From positions 76,636,706 to 76,700,705 of the forward strand of contig CM019831.1 in the NCBI GenBank assembly GCA_009763385.1: a stretch of 64,000 nt of DNA, in the 5' to 3' direction. Position 1 is the stretch's first letter. Each line of letters starts with the position of its first letter. The notes below the pieces were generated by a model. That model was given only the letters and a program-made list of their open reading frames with translations. It did no database searches and was not told the DNA's origin. Shown here in pieces: positions 1-10,848 of the stretch. A program made the position numbers and the translations under genes. This stretch comes from Coix lacryma-jobi var. lacryma-jobi (Eukaryota > Streptophyta > Magnoliopsida > Poales > Poaceae).

Positions 1-1229
1 GAATAGTTAGATAGAATAGGATTAGAGGAGGCAAGCTTCGCTTGGATTCCAGATCTAGTCACGAGAAGGCTCGGTAAACCCAAGATCTTCTCTCTGTATT
101 AACATAATGGATCTATTTCATAATTGCTCTTGTATTTCATCATTGTTCATCATCGTTTATGTTCTAGTTCGTCGTCTAGTTCTAGTTCATCGTCTAGTTC
201 ATCTTCTAGTTCATAATCCAGTTCTAGTTCATGTTCTATTTCGTACTTTAGTTCTTCTCGATGATCTAATTCACCTTATTGTTCATCTCTATGTTCTAGA
301 TAGTAATACAATTGATATGACAAGACATCAACAATTATATTCTAATTATATTGCTTATAGTCTGCTTTGATTATATATTTGGCATAGATAGTTCACCATT
401 ATATTCATACTCATGTTCGTATAGCGCTCATCTTAATGATCATTGGTGTGGTGATAGATGCTATGTAGGCGTGGTGCCTATACACTATTTATCTGCGAAT
501 GTGCCCTATGTTTCGGTTAGAGTGGTAGATCGCAGGTGTGACATTCCTATTGAGTCCTTTGTATTCCACCTCCCGAATGTAGTGTTCAGTATGGCTAAGT
601 TAACTCATGGTTAGGGTTACTCTGTTTGGCACCTTTACTATGGAGTTGCCTCTTGATTATAAATATGATATGACCTAGCCTATGATTGCCAAATATGTTT
701 GCACTAATCAATGTATGCTATGACTTGTAATTAGAATAACTTAGGAATGTTTCTTATTATGTCTGTCTGTTCTATCTCACTTGCTAGGTAGTACTGTTCT
801 AGAGTTATCTTGATTGATCTGCTCTCTTTTACCATTTATCATTTATTTCTTATCTTATCCCTGTTTGGAGTAATAAGTGTGTTATCAGTCTTTATCATAA
901 GTGTGTGCACATTAATTGTTGTTGAGTCCTCACTAGTATAATACCATCATACATTAAATTGATTAGTATCTAGGCTAAATATAAATAATGATACCTGAGA
1001 CTAGCTTGGGTGAAATGCTTCTACAATGAGTGTATTATCTGTGCGCTTGCGGGTAAATATTTATCTTTAGATCCAGTGCTCTGATATAATCACATTGCTA
1101 GCTTCATGTTGGGGATGTCAACTTGACGTTATGTGAAGTTAGTACTGTCCCGTACACTTCTTAGTGCCTTCACGAGATTATTGTTTATGAGGTTCATTCT
1201 TTGAGTGATTCCATTAAGGAGTGTCAACA
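1..1229 (+). mobile_element. 3' part of a 5' LTR, Athila/Tat-type gypsy
   Basis: This segment ends in GTGTCAACA and is followed eight bases later by a tRNA-Asp-type primer binding site, so it is the right part of a plus-strand LTR; the left end lies outside the window. Close to its end it has the phrase GTGCGCTTGCGG, which recurs near the ends of the LTRs at 2366 (reverse strand), 2240 and 50366. The open frames at 107-370 and 351-614 come from a degenerate CTAGTTC repeat and show no protein family. No gag follows the primer site, so the element is a truncated remnant. Confidence 0.6.
160..300. repeat. degenerate CTAGTTCAT low-complexity repeat
   Basis: About a dozen imperfect copies of CTAGTTC separated by 2-6 bases lie inside the LTR fragment. 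They create a spurious leucine/valine/histidine-rich open frame. I see no sign of a function. Confidence 0.7.
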
Positions 1230-1237
1230 AGCATTTC

Positions 1238-1255
1238 TGGTGCTATTGCCGGGGA
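1238..1255 (+). other. primer binding site, tRNA-Asp type (degenerate)
   Basis: TGGTGCTATTGCCGGGGA differs at a few positions from the tRNA-Asp-complementary site seen at 50474 and, on the other strand, at 2340. It sits eight bases after the LTR end, the normal place for first-strand priming. Confidence 0.7.
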
Positions 1256-2339
1256 TAGATTAAAACTCTATTCTTGTAGCGACGTTAAGAAATACCAACA
1301 GCTGCACCGACCCTGGCGCCTCCTGGGCCCCTCACCCTCGGGGGTCGTCAGTTGGCAGAGCATCCTAAGGTGGTTTATGGAGGTTTCCAAGTTTATCTCA
1401 CCCAAACCGACCTCATAGCACTATAAAACCAAGGGTGGAGCTCTCTTCAAATCATGGAAGTGTAGAGCAACACATTGTAGCATTAGATTAGTTCCATTCC
1501 CACCTTGTAAAGGATCCATTCTAGCGAAGAAGTAGTGCCTCAAGTCTCATAGCTCTTGTAGCTACTTAGAAGAGGGAGCGAGTGAGTGCAAGTTGGAGAA
1601 GTGCCGGGGTTGTCGGCTACTTCCTCAAGTGTACTTCTACACTTAGCGGAAGGAATACCAGAATCGCCGGTATGACTTCACATGTACATCAACAAATCAC
1701 AATACTATTTGGAGTATTAAGGTTTGGTGTTTATCTTTGCTTATGCATTCTTATCGTTTTCTAGCTTATTGCTTTGGTAGCTAGCTGGACCGGCCGTTCA
1801 CCTTCGAGTGGGTGATTTAGCGAGGGGGCGCAAGTCCTAGCTATCTCTAGAGTAGTGGCCCTTAGCGCAAACGTGGTGTTTAGGCTAAGTGGTTACAGGT
1901 TGGTTGCCTGGGTCTCCACGGTTGAGGAGGTAGGCGGTAGGTGGTGACAGCCCTATCTGTCCTTCGTAATCCACCCAAATTCGGGATTTCAGGTAGAGCT
2001 GTATCGACATAGACTGGGAAACCAATTTCCACCTGTTGACCGAAGCAGGCTACGCTTAGCTAGAAGCCAGATCACTTAGGAATACGTTGCCTAGAGAAAC
2101 CTCATTACCCTAAGGTCATTCTTCTTCTCATCCTAAGCCGGGAGATCTATACCTAGAGACTATAGACACCGTTCCCTGTGGAAAATACGATACCCTGGGA
2201 TACTTTAGGGTGAAGTGCTACAACGGTACTTCCGTGCGCTTGCAGACTTTTGTTGCTTACGCTAAGAAATACCACACCGACGTTAGGAGCTCTGTTGACT
2301 CTTGCTAACGTCGTCACTAGGAGTAGACTATGGAATCTA
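1256..2339 (+). mobile_element. second LTR remnant with TATA box, nested or rearranged
   Basis: This gap has no protein-coding signal. It looks like most of another plus-strand LTR: a GC-rich block at 1310-1350, a TATA-like CTATAAAA at 1421-1428, and an end-like stretch near 2240-2276 (GTGCGCTTGCAG, then CTAAGAAATACCACA) matching the ends of the neighbouring LTRs. A short inverted repeat (CGACGTTAG and CTAACGTCG) lies at 2278-2315. I could not fix the boundaries or find a target-site duplication. Confidence 0.4.
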
Positions 2340-2357
2340 TCCCCGGCAACGGCGCCA
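2340..2357 (-). other. primer binding site, tRNA-Asp type, minus strand
   Basis: On the minus strand this reads TGGCGCCGTTGCCGGGGA, the canonical Athila/Tat-type primer site, eight bases from the LTR end at 2366. It orients the adjacent LTR as the 5' LTR of a minus-strand element whose internal part is missing on the left. Confidence 0.85.
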
Positions 2358-2365
2358 GAAAGGTT

Positions 2366-3861
2366 TGTTGGTACTTCTTAATGTAAGAAGTATAACTAAC
2401 TATTCGTATGACTATTGGTAGGTTCCGCAAGCGCACAGAATAAGTCTATTGTAGCACTTCACCCGGGAGTAACCGAGTATCATATTTATTTCCACAGGGA
2501 AGCTACTATGGCAGAACTAACACTAGGACCGCTATGAACAACTAGTGATTCTAGCAGGGTTGATCGAAATGTATGAATGGGGGTTGATATCTACTACTAC
2601 TAAAAGAAAGAAGACTAACTACTACTAAACTAAATTGGTGGGGTCTGGCCGATGAACAGATTAATGTTTTCCTACACACTTACGAACACAACTACTTAGC
2701 AATAAAGAGTTTGTCTAGTTCTTCAAACCGTACACACCCTCTGGACTATTTACCTCAGACGTGCACAACGAGGTTTATGATTTAAGAACTAACCAAACTA
2801 CGTGGTGGAATTCAAGGCTCCCAGGGCTGTCACCACCTGTTTGCTACCACAGCTATCCGGGGGGCTAGCCACAAACTAAGGTATAACTAGTCTATGCACC
2901 GCGCTTACACTAATATATACTATTCTAATCTTGCATCCAAAACTAGAGCACTGATTACTCAGCGAAGAACCCAAACTAGATACAAACTAAATACTAAGTT
3001 ATCTATGATCGAAAGCACTCAACAAGAACAATAAGTAAGGAACTAAAGTAAATGCTGAAAGTAGAAGAACACTAAGATAAATGAAGAAAGACTTGGAATT
3101 ATACCAGAGACTTGGAAGATCCTCTATTACAACTCCAGCTCTTCTCTTCTTCACTCTCGCTCTCACTCTAAGTCTCTCAACTAGAGTGTTCCTTCACCAG
3201 AGCTTCGCTTACAAGAGAGTGGGACTAATGAGGTGAGGTCTGAGTACAAATGAGCTCGGGGGGTCCTATTTACAGCCTAAGGGACCTAGGGGGTACTTAT
3301 GGGCCTAGGGTTAGGTCAGGGGGGTGAGTGTGGTGGCGGGCGCCAGCCCTAGGTGGCGGCCGCCACCCCCCTGGCCGTTGGATCCACCGCCTTTGCTTCA
3401 ACGGCATCCAGGAGCTCCAGAGAGGCGGTTCCAAGGTCGGTTGCATGTCCAAATAACCGTCACATGGGCAATTGGGTCATGATCCATGTGACATCCCTTC
3501 TTTGCCCTTGGATGCAATGACCCTAGTGATCAATGGCTGCAAATGAGTGTGGCATGCCTCCCCTGGAACAGTGACGTGGCAGGGGAGGAGTTTGGGCCTC
3601 ACTCCCCTGGCGGCTGCCAGTGATGGGTGGCGGGCGCCACCCCACCTTGGCCCAAAGTGAGCCCAGGTGAGTGTGCTCGCCTCCTGGTGGGTCCTCTTGG
3701 TCATTTTGCTCAAAAACCCTGCAATTTCCTACATTCAAATAAAACTCAAGGACAAGTGGAAATCGTTAGTTTATAAAAGGTTTTTGGTTGATTTTAGGCC
3801 CTTGTGTTGCGTTATATGACCTTGTTGATGCTAAGAATATGGCACTTAGTGAGCGTCAACA
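2366..3861 (-). mobile_element. 5' LTR of a minus-strand gypsy element
   Basis: A 1,496-bp LTR bounded by TGTTGGTAC and GCGTCAACA, with the primer site abutting its internal side at 2340-2357. On the minus strand it starts TGTTGACGC and ends GTACCAACA. The internal region stops at 2339, so only LTR and primer site survive. It contains GC palindromes, for example GGTGGCGGCCGCCACC near 3352 and GGTGGCGGGCGCCACC near 3629. The minus-strand frames at 3477-3738 fall in this LTR and are not genes. Confidence 0.75.
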
Positions 3862-4985
3862 AGCTCCACAAGGCAAGGGTTGTCGATCTACAATACAAAG
3901 TTGTTGATCTTAGCAATGAAAACTGGCACCTCGACTGCCGAGTCCTCGAGCTATAGAGAAGCTTGGATGAAAATACTGTTGCACTTTAGGGAGAGAACAA
4001 GTAGAAGAACAAGTAGAAGAACCAGGAATAGAGTTCCCGAAACTTCAGAACAGAGTGAAGGCCTTAAAGTAGGTGAGGGCTCTACGCAGGGTTGCATGTG
4101 AGGGCTCTATGCAGCCAGGGCCACCTAATTGACAGGGTCAAGCTCAACGAGTTCCTGCGTGACAAGAACGACAGGACAATGGCCGCCTAGAAGAGGTTCG
4201 ACAGGAGGCGTTTGAAGGAGATCGGGGACTTGCTCGACGAGCTACCGGTGTCAGCACACAAGAAGAAGCCAAGGGAGGAGACCATCAAGTTGGGATCTAC
4301 TCGCCTCAACCTCGGTGCATGCTCTACACCACTTGACACCCAGCCCACAGAGGAGCTAGTCGAAGCCCTCACTTACGTCTCCCGCATGTACATGACACCC
4401 GACGAGTTAGAGGCTATTGATAGTAGGATTCCCACAGTTGTAGGTGTTTGGACAGGAGTAGGTGTGCGTATGATGACCCTGCATGGTCACGGGATGAGTC
4501 TATCATGTATGTTCCATGAGTTGTACCCCCATGAGATGTTACCACGACGTGTAGCACAAATAATGTGTATCTACTATATTATGTAATAAAACAACCATGT
4601 GATGGGTGCTTGGTTCTTAATGCATTTTATGGATCTTATTGCTTCTTTGTATAAGAGTAGGATACATAAATGTTTTCCTTAAATCGTTGAAATACTATTA
4701 ATAATACTTGAAGAAGTATCTAATTATAAGCACATACACTAAAACCTTTCTTGTTGTATGACATAGATGTCGCTATGATGCTCTGTACGCCTAAGCCACG
4801 CGCGAGAGCCAACTCCCGAGCCTGCAGTAAGGGTTGGGCGACCGCGAAGATGAGGACGTGGGGCTGGGCACAGGAATGACCATGGCCGTGGAGGTGGACG
4901 TAGAGTTCTGTTCGACATAGAGGGAACTCCACCACTAGAAGAAGAGAACAACATCCCGGCTGGTGGTAACGTACCAATCGGCAGG
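3862..4985. other. unassigned DNA with one short ORF
   Basis: This stretch lies between the minus-strand LTR and the gypsy gag. It has a direct repeat AGTAGAAGAACAAGTAGAAG at 4001-4020 and a duplicated phrase GAGGGCTCTA at 4075 and 4108. The latter half is AT-rich until a proline-rich coding segment appears near 4986. It may include the 5' leader of the gypsy element. I see no LTR end or primer site. Confidence 0.3.
4212..4586 (+). CDS. hypothetical 124-aa ORF, unrecognised
   Basis: The frame starts MKEIGDLLDELPVSAHKKK and includes the acidic stretch YMTPDELEAIDSR. It has balanced, gene-like composition for about 80 residues and then becomes histidine- and methionine-rich. I recognise no family. 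It sits between unrelated transposon pieces and has no visible promoter, so it may be a captured exon fragment or part of a retroelement leader. Low confidence that it is expressed. Confidence 0.25.
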   Translation: MKEIGDLLDELPVSAHKKKPREETIKLGSTRLNLGACSTPLDTQPTEELVEALTYVSRMYMTPDELEAIDSRIPTVVGVWTGVGVRMMTLHGHGMSLSCMFHELYPHEMLPRRVAQIMCIYYIM

Positions 4986-6654
4986 GTGCCACCGCCACCA
5001 CAGCCTCCACCGCCGCCACCATCGCTAAACCTGACTGAAGTGATGGCTCAGCAGACGCAACTGCTAGCTGCACTTGTTGACGGAGCAAACCGTTGCAATG
5101 GAGGTCAACACAATGACTTTCAGAGGAAGCTCAAAGGATTCCTAAAGCTCAGGCCACCCACCTACGATGGCACCGACCCTGACCCACTCGCTGCTAGTGA
5201 TTGGCTCCGGGAGATGGAGAAGAAGCTTGACCTCACCACCTGCACAGATGAGGAATGTGTTGGGCAGCCGCTCACCAGCTCACCGGTGCAGCTCGCGCCT
5301 GGTGGGACAGTTACAGTGATGCCATGAGAACCCTATTGAGATAACATCGGAAGAATTTGTAGAGGCTTTCATGGATTACCACGTCCCTGAAGGAGTTATG
5401 CAAGACAAAGCGGAGGAATTCCGTAACATCAAGATGGGTAATGAGAAAGTTATTGAGTACACCAGTCGGTTTACCACCTTGCTTTGCTTTGTGCCACCGT
5501 CAGTTGTGACCAATGAAGAAGGGAAGTTGTACTACTATCGCAAAGGCCTCAGCTCACGCATCAAGGTGAGTCTGGGAGGATTCAAGAGTTACACTCTACG
5601 TGATCTCATTGATCATAGCATTCAGATTGAGAAGGACTGTAATGAAGCTGGAGAAGAGTTCTGGGAAAGGAAACACAAGGCTGATGGATCCTTCCGTAAT
5701 CCGGATTGCAAGAAAGCTCGCACAACCCACACTATGAGCTACTCTCATCCTGGATCTAGCAGGGGTGGAGGATCACAATCTGCCTAGTACTCTCACTCAT
5801 ATTAGGATCGCACTCAGGTTCGCACCCAGGATCGCTCTGGAGGATTCTGTGTGCCGCATGATTGCCTTACTCAGAACCGTTCCATGCAAAGCACTTCTAC
5901 CTCGAAGGCACCTGCACCAACCTCCACAAGCGGTGCACCTTTCACTTGCTTCAAGTGTGGACATCCTGGTCACAAGATTGCAAACTGCCCAGAGAGGACC
6001 AACGTACCGCAAGCACCGCAAAGGACTCAGCCATAGCCCCGGGAATCTGCTACCCGTGGCCACCTCACCCACCTGAATGCTGAAGATGCTCAAGCTGCTC
6101 TAGATGTTGTGTATGGTATGTTTTTGTTAATGGCATTAGAGCATCTATTCTTTTTTATTCAGGAGCTACATGTTCATATATATCATCTGAGTTTGCACAA
6201 AAGCATAGCATTCCAATAAACCCTCGCCCTGATCCTATTATAACTAGCTCACCTTAGGAGACCTAAGGAGCACCCACATATGTAAGGGAGTGAGATTGAC
6301 CATCGAGGGACTAGTCGTCATAGCCGATCTAACCCTACTACCTTCTACCATCTTAGAAGTCATATTAGGTATGGATTGGTTAACCCAACACCAAGGCATC
6401 ATATCTTGTTCACCCAGATACATCCAAGTAACCCACCCTACCAGCCAAGCCATACGATGCACACCCCAGCCCGAGAGAACCACCTCCCTCCTATGTGCCC
6501 ATAAGTCCAGGAAAAATACCAGGATGAGCCCGAGACGATCGATGATGTGCCCGTAGTCCGAGACTATGTCGATGTATTTCCTAGGAACTACCAGGGATGC
6601 CCCAGATTGAGAAGTAGAGTTTGTGATCGATCTCTTGCCAAGATCGGGGCCTAT
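4986..6654 (+). pseudogene. Ty3/gypsy gag and protease, truncated
   Basis: The order of conserved pieces is: a proline-rich start; the gag core (RPPTYDGTDPDPLAASDWL, then a frame break near 5270, then FVEAFMDYHVPEGVMQDK at 5363-5410); a CCHC zinc knuckle CFKCGHPGHKIANC at about 5950-5990; and an aspartic protease region at 6100-6450. The protease active-site triad, normally DSG, reads YSG near 6160, so the catalytic Asp is lost. The frame runs into the start of RT (VEFVIDLLP near 6615) and stops where a Copia LTR begins at 6655. The sequence resembles chromovirus-type (Tekay/Del-like) elements, but the lineage is inferred from gag style only. At least four frame breaks are present. Confidence 0.75.
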
Positions 6655-7291
6655 TGAAAGGTCCTAGTTTGGTTTGGTAATTGAGTGGCAACTTAGGTGG
6701 ACTAATATGTGTTGAAGTGAATTACATAGGTGATTAGTCCACAGGTGATCATGGTGAGCAACATATGCCATAGAGGTGAAATAGCTTGGAGATGTTGCAA
6801 AGGCTCACACATGCAATGAAGGAGCTTATTTCATATGTGACATTGAACGCATCTTGGCCCCTAGTGGGTTTCAGTGATTGGATGAAACACAAGATTACTG
6901 TGACTAACGTGTGTGTTTTGTAGAAACAGGATTGAGTTAGGTCACGGTAATGGCAACGATACGGGCATATGGAGTTCATGTCCTCTGGCGATGGATATCG
7001 TTTCGGTTTTCAAAGTACGGATGACGAAGACGGTGGTAGACTAGGCTATGTGTCATATGATGTTGGAGGACACTTAGGTAGTCTTAGGTCTTTGTTTTTC
7101 CTTTGGCCATACTATAAAGGGGAGCGTGAATCAGTAGCTTGACCTAGATGAGTCTATTGAGGTAGGTGTGGTGCACACTTGTTATTTCATAGCCCTAGGT
7201 AGCTCAGAGAGATGCCTTATGTCGAGAGGATGAATAGTCATTAAAGTCGCGTCGCGATCCGAGTTGGTTGGTTGGTTTTGCCTTGAGATGG

Positions 7292-7541
7292 GCATCGGAC
7301 GCGTCTGATGCTCACTCAGACTAGGGTTTAGTCTGGTGCGTGGCATCGGACGCGCCGATGTTGCCACATCGAACTCTCCCATGCCACTGTTCACTGCGCG
7401 TGAACTTGGGGTTGCACTAGACGCTAGCATCGGACGCTGAGGGCTAGCGTCCGATGTCCATGTAGAGAGGTTCCAGAGAGGGTAAATCCACATCGGACGC
7501 GTCCATTGTGGTGGCATCAGACGCTGCCCAGCGTCTGATGC
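7292..7541. repeat. CATCGGACGC palindrome array in LTR H
   Basis: At least four inverted pairs of CATCGGACG lie here: 7292-7311, 7342-7360, 7428-7456 and 7514-7541. In the last pair both arms carry the same change (CATCAGACGCTG facing CAGCGTCTGATG), so symmetry is kept. The array ends about 120 bp upstream of the TATA-like element. Similar motifs recur at 14563-14767 in the same element. Confidence 0.8.
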
Positions 7542-7657
7542 TCCTTTCACATGTCTGACAGAATGGTACAGTCGACCGTTGGTCGAGGTCATCGGAGCGT
7601 CCGATGCCTCCACAGAGACACCTGTTTGGTGTTGTTTTGGATGACCGGTTGGGGGAG

Positions 7658-7665
7658 TATTTATA
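7658..7665 (+). promoter_or_regulatory. TATA-like element of LTR H
   Basis: TATTTATA lies within GAGTATTTATACTCC, just after the palindrome array, in the position expected for the LTR core promoter. A second candidate, ACTATAAAGG, is at 7111-7120. Confidence 0.5.
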
Positions 7666-8388
7666 CTCCTCCCCCTCATCCATTAGAGTGTTCTTGCCAC
7701 TTCCATCTACTGAGAGACACATTGTGAGTGTGAGAAAGTGCAAGAGCCCTAGTGAGGTTGAGTGAATTGCTAATTGAGAGAATTAGTGACCTCCTAGTGA
7801 GAATTGAGTAGCAAGTGTGCATCCATCCATCTCTTTGGCCTTGTCTTGGTCAAGTGAGAGTTCTAGCTTGTTACTCTTGGTGATCGGCATCACCTAGACG
7901 GCTTGGTGGCGATCGTGAAGCTTGGAGAGCATCCGGTGGCATTGTGGACGACCCAAGCAAGCTTGTGACCGGTATTGAGCGATTCACCGGGCCGGAGCGG
8001 CGAAGAATCAGCTCATAGTGAGCACTTGATCCTTGTGTGGATCAAGGGGGAGCGATACCCTTGCGCGGGTGATCCGACGAGGACTAGGGGGGTGTGCCGA
8101 CACCTCGATACCTCGGCAAAAAGATCGTCTTGTCATCTCTACTCCTTTACTACGCATTTACTTTCAAGCAATTCAATTCCGCATTATACTTGTTGTTCAT
8201 TCACTATTGAATTGCTTTGCTAGAGGTGGAGTGGCATAGACTTTGTCTTTTGTGCGGTAGAATAGAATAGAAGAAACACACTTCTAGGCACAAGGGGGTT
8301 AATTGGGCTTAATAGGTTTTAATTCTTGCTAAAGTTTTAGAAGATCCCATTTACCCCCCCCCCTCTTGGGCATCTTGATCCTTTCAAT

Positions 8389-8400
8389 TGGTATCAGAGC
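8389..8400 (+). other. primer binding site, initiator tRNA-Met type
   Basis: TGGTATCAGAGC follows the LTR end by two bases. This is the usual priming site of plant Copia elements. Confidence 0.95.
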
Positions 8401-8439
8401 CTCGTGCTCTCGATTTAGGCTTAACCGCCTAGAGTTAAG

Positions 8440-10832
8440 ATGTCCGGAGGTGATGGACCACCTCCCATGTTTGAGGGAGACGACTTCCCATATTGGAAAA
8501 TCCGTATGGAGTCATACCTAGAAGCGGTAGATGTTAAATACCGCGAAGCCGCGATCACCGATTTTGCTAAGCCCAAGGAAGGCACAAGCCTTACTCCTAA
8601 TGAGGAGGAAAATGAGAAATGGAATGCAAAAGCCAAAAACATCCTTTAGAGGCATTTGGAAGGATGTGTTTAACCGCGTCCGGAACCACAAAAATGTTCA
8701 TGATCTATGGGAAAACATTTGTGCGCTCCATGAGGGAACCAAGAGTGAGCGTGAGGAACGCTATCATTTAGTTATGCAAAAGCTTCATTCTTTTGATATG
8801 CATGCTAATGAAAGTGCAAATGAAATGTACTCACGGCTTGAATGTTCTTGTAGAAGAACTCAATGGACTTGGCCTCGCACAAATGCAACCATCCGATGTT
8901 GTGAGGAAGATCCTTTGTGTCCTCCCAATTGAGAAATATGGACACATTGTGACGGTGCTACATCAAGGCGATCTTTCCATCGCTACACCAACTCAAATCT
9001 TGGGAAAGATCAATGCGCATGAGATGTACATGCACATCACACCAAGTGGTGGCTCTTCCACCGACAAGAAGAAGGACTTGGCCTTCAAAGCAAGCTATGA
9101 CAAGAAGGGCAAGTCCAAGGCTATTAAGGTGCATCATGAAAGCTCAAGTGATGAAGAGGATGATTCCAACATCGATCTCATGGTGAGAAGAACCACAAAG
9201 ATGTTGAAGAAGCTTCACAAGAATGGAGTCAACTTTGATTCAAGAAAGAAGAAATTCTTCACAAGTAGCAAGAGAAGGCCAATCTCCGAGATGGATTGCT
9301 ACAATTTTGGTGAACTGGGCCATCTTGCTCATCAATGCACCAAGCCCAAGAAAGAGAACTACAAGAACAAGAACAAGGGCAAGAAATATGACTCATCTAG
9401 CGAAGATGAGAAGAGAATGAAAAGCCCTACAAGAAGGATGGCAAGAAGAAGAAGCAATACCACAAGAAAGGTGGCAAGGCTTACATTGTTGGTGATTGGC
9501 TCACGGACATTGACTCCTTCGGTGGATCATCAAATGAAGATAGTGATGATGAGAAGGAGAAGGTGGCCGCTCTAGTCATTGGAACCTCTACACCACCACC
9601 ACCACCACCACCACCATCATTCTCTACACACCTATGTCTTATGGCAAAGGGTGATCGGAAGGTACAAAGTGATGATGATTCTAGTGATAGTGATAGTGAT
9701 GGTGAATTTGAGGCTCCCTCTTATGATGAACTTGTTGCTTTGCTTAACAACTACTCTAAAATCATAAGAAAAACTAGAGCCAAGAATGATAGGCTTGTTA
9801 GTGACAATGAAGCTCTTGTTGAAAAATATAACAATGCTACACATGCTAGTGATGAGCTAAAAGATGAACTTGCTACTATGTCATCTTCTATCAAGGAGCT
9901 CAAGTCCTCTAACAAAGAGCTCAAAGCTAAAAATGAAAAACTTGGTAAGATGCATAGTGATCTTACACTAGTTATACTTTGCTCAAAGAAAAATATACTC
10001 AAGTCAAAGTAGATCATGATACACTTTGTGTTGCATATAATATGCTTTCCCATGAGACACATGATGCTCGTAACCTTGTTGTTAAGTGTGACATAGCAAC
10101 ATCTTGTGAGGACTTGGTTAGTGAGCATGATGAGCAAAGAGCTAGTGGCAAGGGCAAGAAAGTGTTGTGGCCGATCACTATGATGACTACATCAAGATCA
10201 AGAGTGAGAATGCAAATCTCAAGAGTGATCTAGAAAAGCTTGCAACCACAAAGCAAGTCACTATTGAGACTCATGATGATGACTATAGCATGTCACTTGA
10301 GCTAGACATGCTAAAAGAAGAGAACAAGAGATTGAAGATGGAGAGGGATTACAAGTTGACACCATCCCAATTGGAACTCCAACAAGAGAATGACAAGCTC
10401 AAGAAGGAGAAAGAGCACCTCACCACCGGATTGAGGAAATTCACCAAGGGTCAATGCCTTCAAAGTGAGCTACTCATGAACACCGTAATGAAGACCATAG
10501 AAATGGAATGGCTTTTTGAAGAGAAGATGAAGCAACGCAAGAGCATCACAAAGCCAAAGAAGAAGAAGATTGGGAGATGCTATGAGTGTGGAAAGGAAGG
10601 GCACTTTGCTCATGATTGTGAAGAGCCAAAACCCACACCCTTGCCCAAGCATGCTAGGCCCTTTGCTTTCAATGCTCACTACATGCTTAGACAAGACTCT
10701 AGTGGCAAGATGAAAGTCATGTTCATGGGGCCTCCTAACAAGAATAGGCCAAAGCAAATATGGGTTGCAAAGTCACTAGTTGAGAAGGTTAAGGGACCTC
10801 AACAAGTTTGGATCCCAAAAGCTCAAGCTTGA
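8440..10832 (+). pseudogene. gag: Copia gag polyprotein, element H
   Basis: The frame starts MSGGDGPPPMFEGDDFPYWK, typical of Copia gag (UBN2-type core), with the core continuing to about 9060. Two zinc knuckles follow: CYNFGELGHLAHQC near 9297, whose second Cys has become Phe, and an intact CYECGKEGHFAHDC near 10579. Between them lies a long charged coiled-coil stretch (9690-10430). A long gag of this design is characteristic of SIRE-like elements. Frame breaks occur near 8650, 9000-9420, 9570, 9980 and 10160. A run of CAC triplets at about 9589-9616 gives a proline or histidine homopolymer depending on frame. Confidence 0.8.
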
Positions 10833-10848
10833 TTTCTTGTGTGTGTAG

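Larger units (their letters stand above)
6655..8386 (+). mobile_element. 5' LTR of Copia element H
   Basis: A 1,732-bp LTR starting TGAAAGGTCC and ending GATCCTTTCA, so the ends are inverted repeats (TGAAAGG/CCTTTCA). The U3 part carries a palindrome array (7292-7541) followed by a TATA-like element at 7658-7665. A poly-C tract lies at 8353-8363, close to the 3' end. Confidence 0.85.

Noticed and set aside
107..614. Two short ORFs rich in Leu/Val/His
   Set aside because: Product of a CTAGTTC low-complexity repeat inside an LTR.
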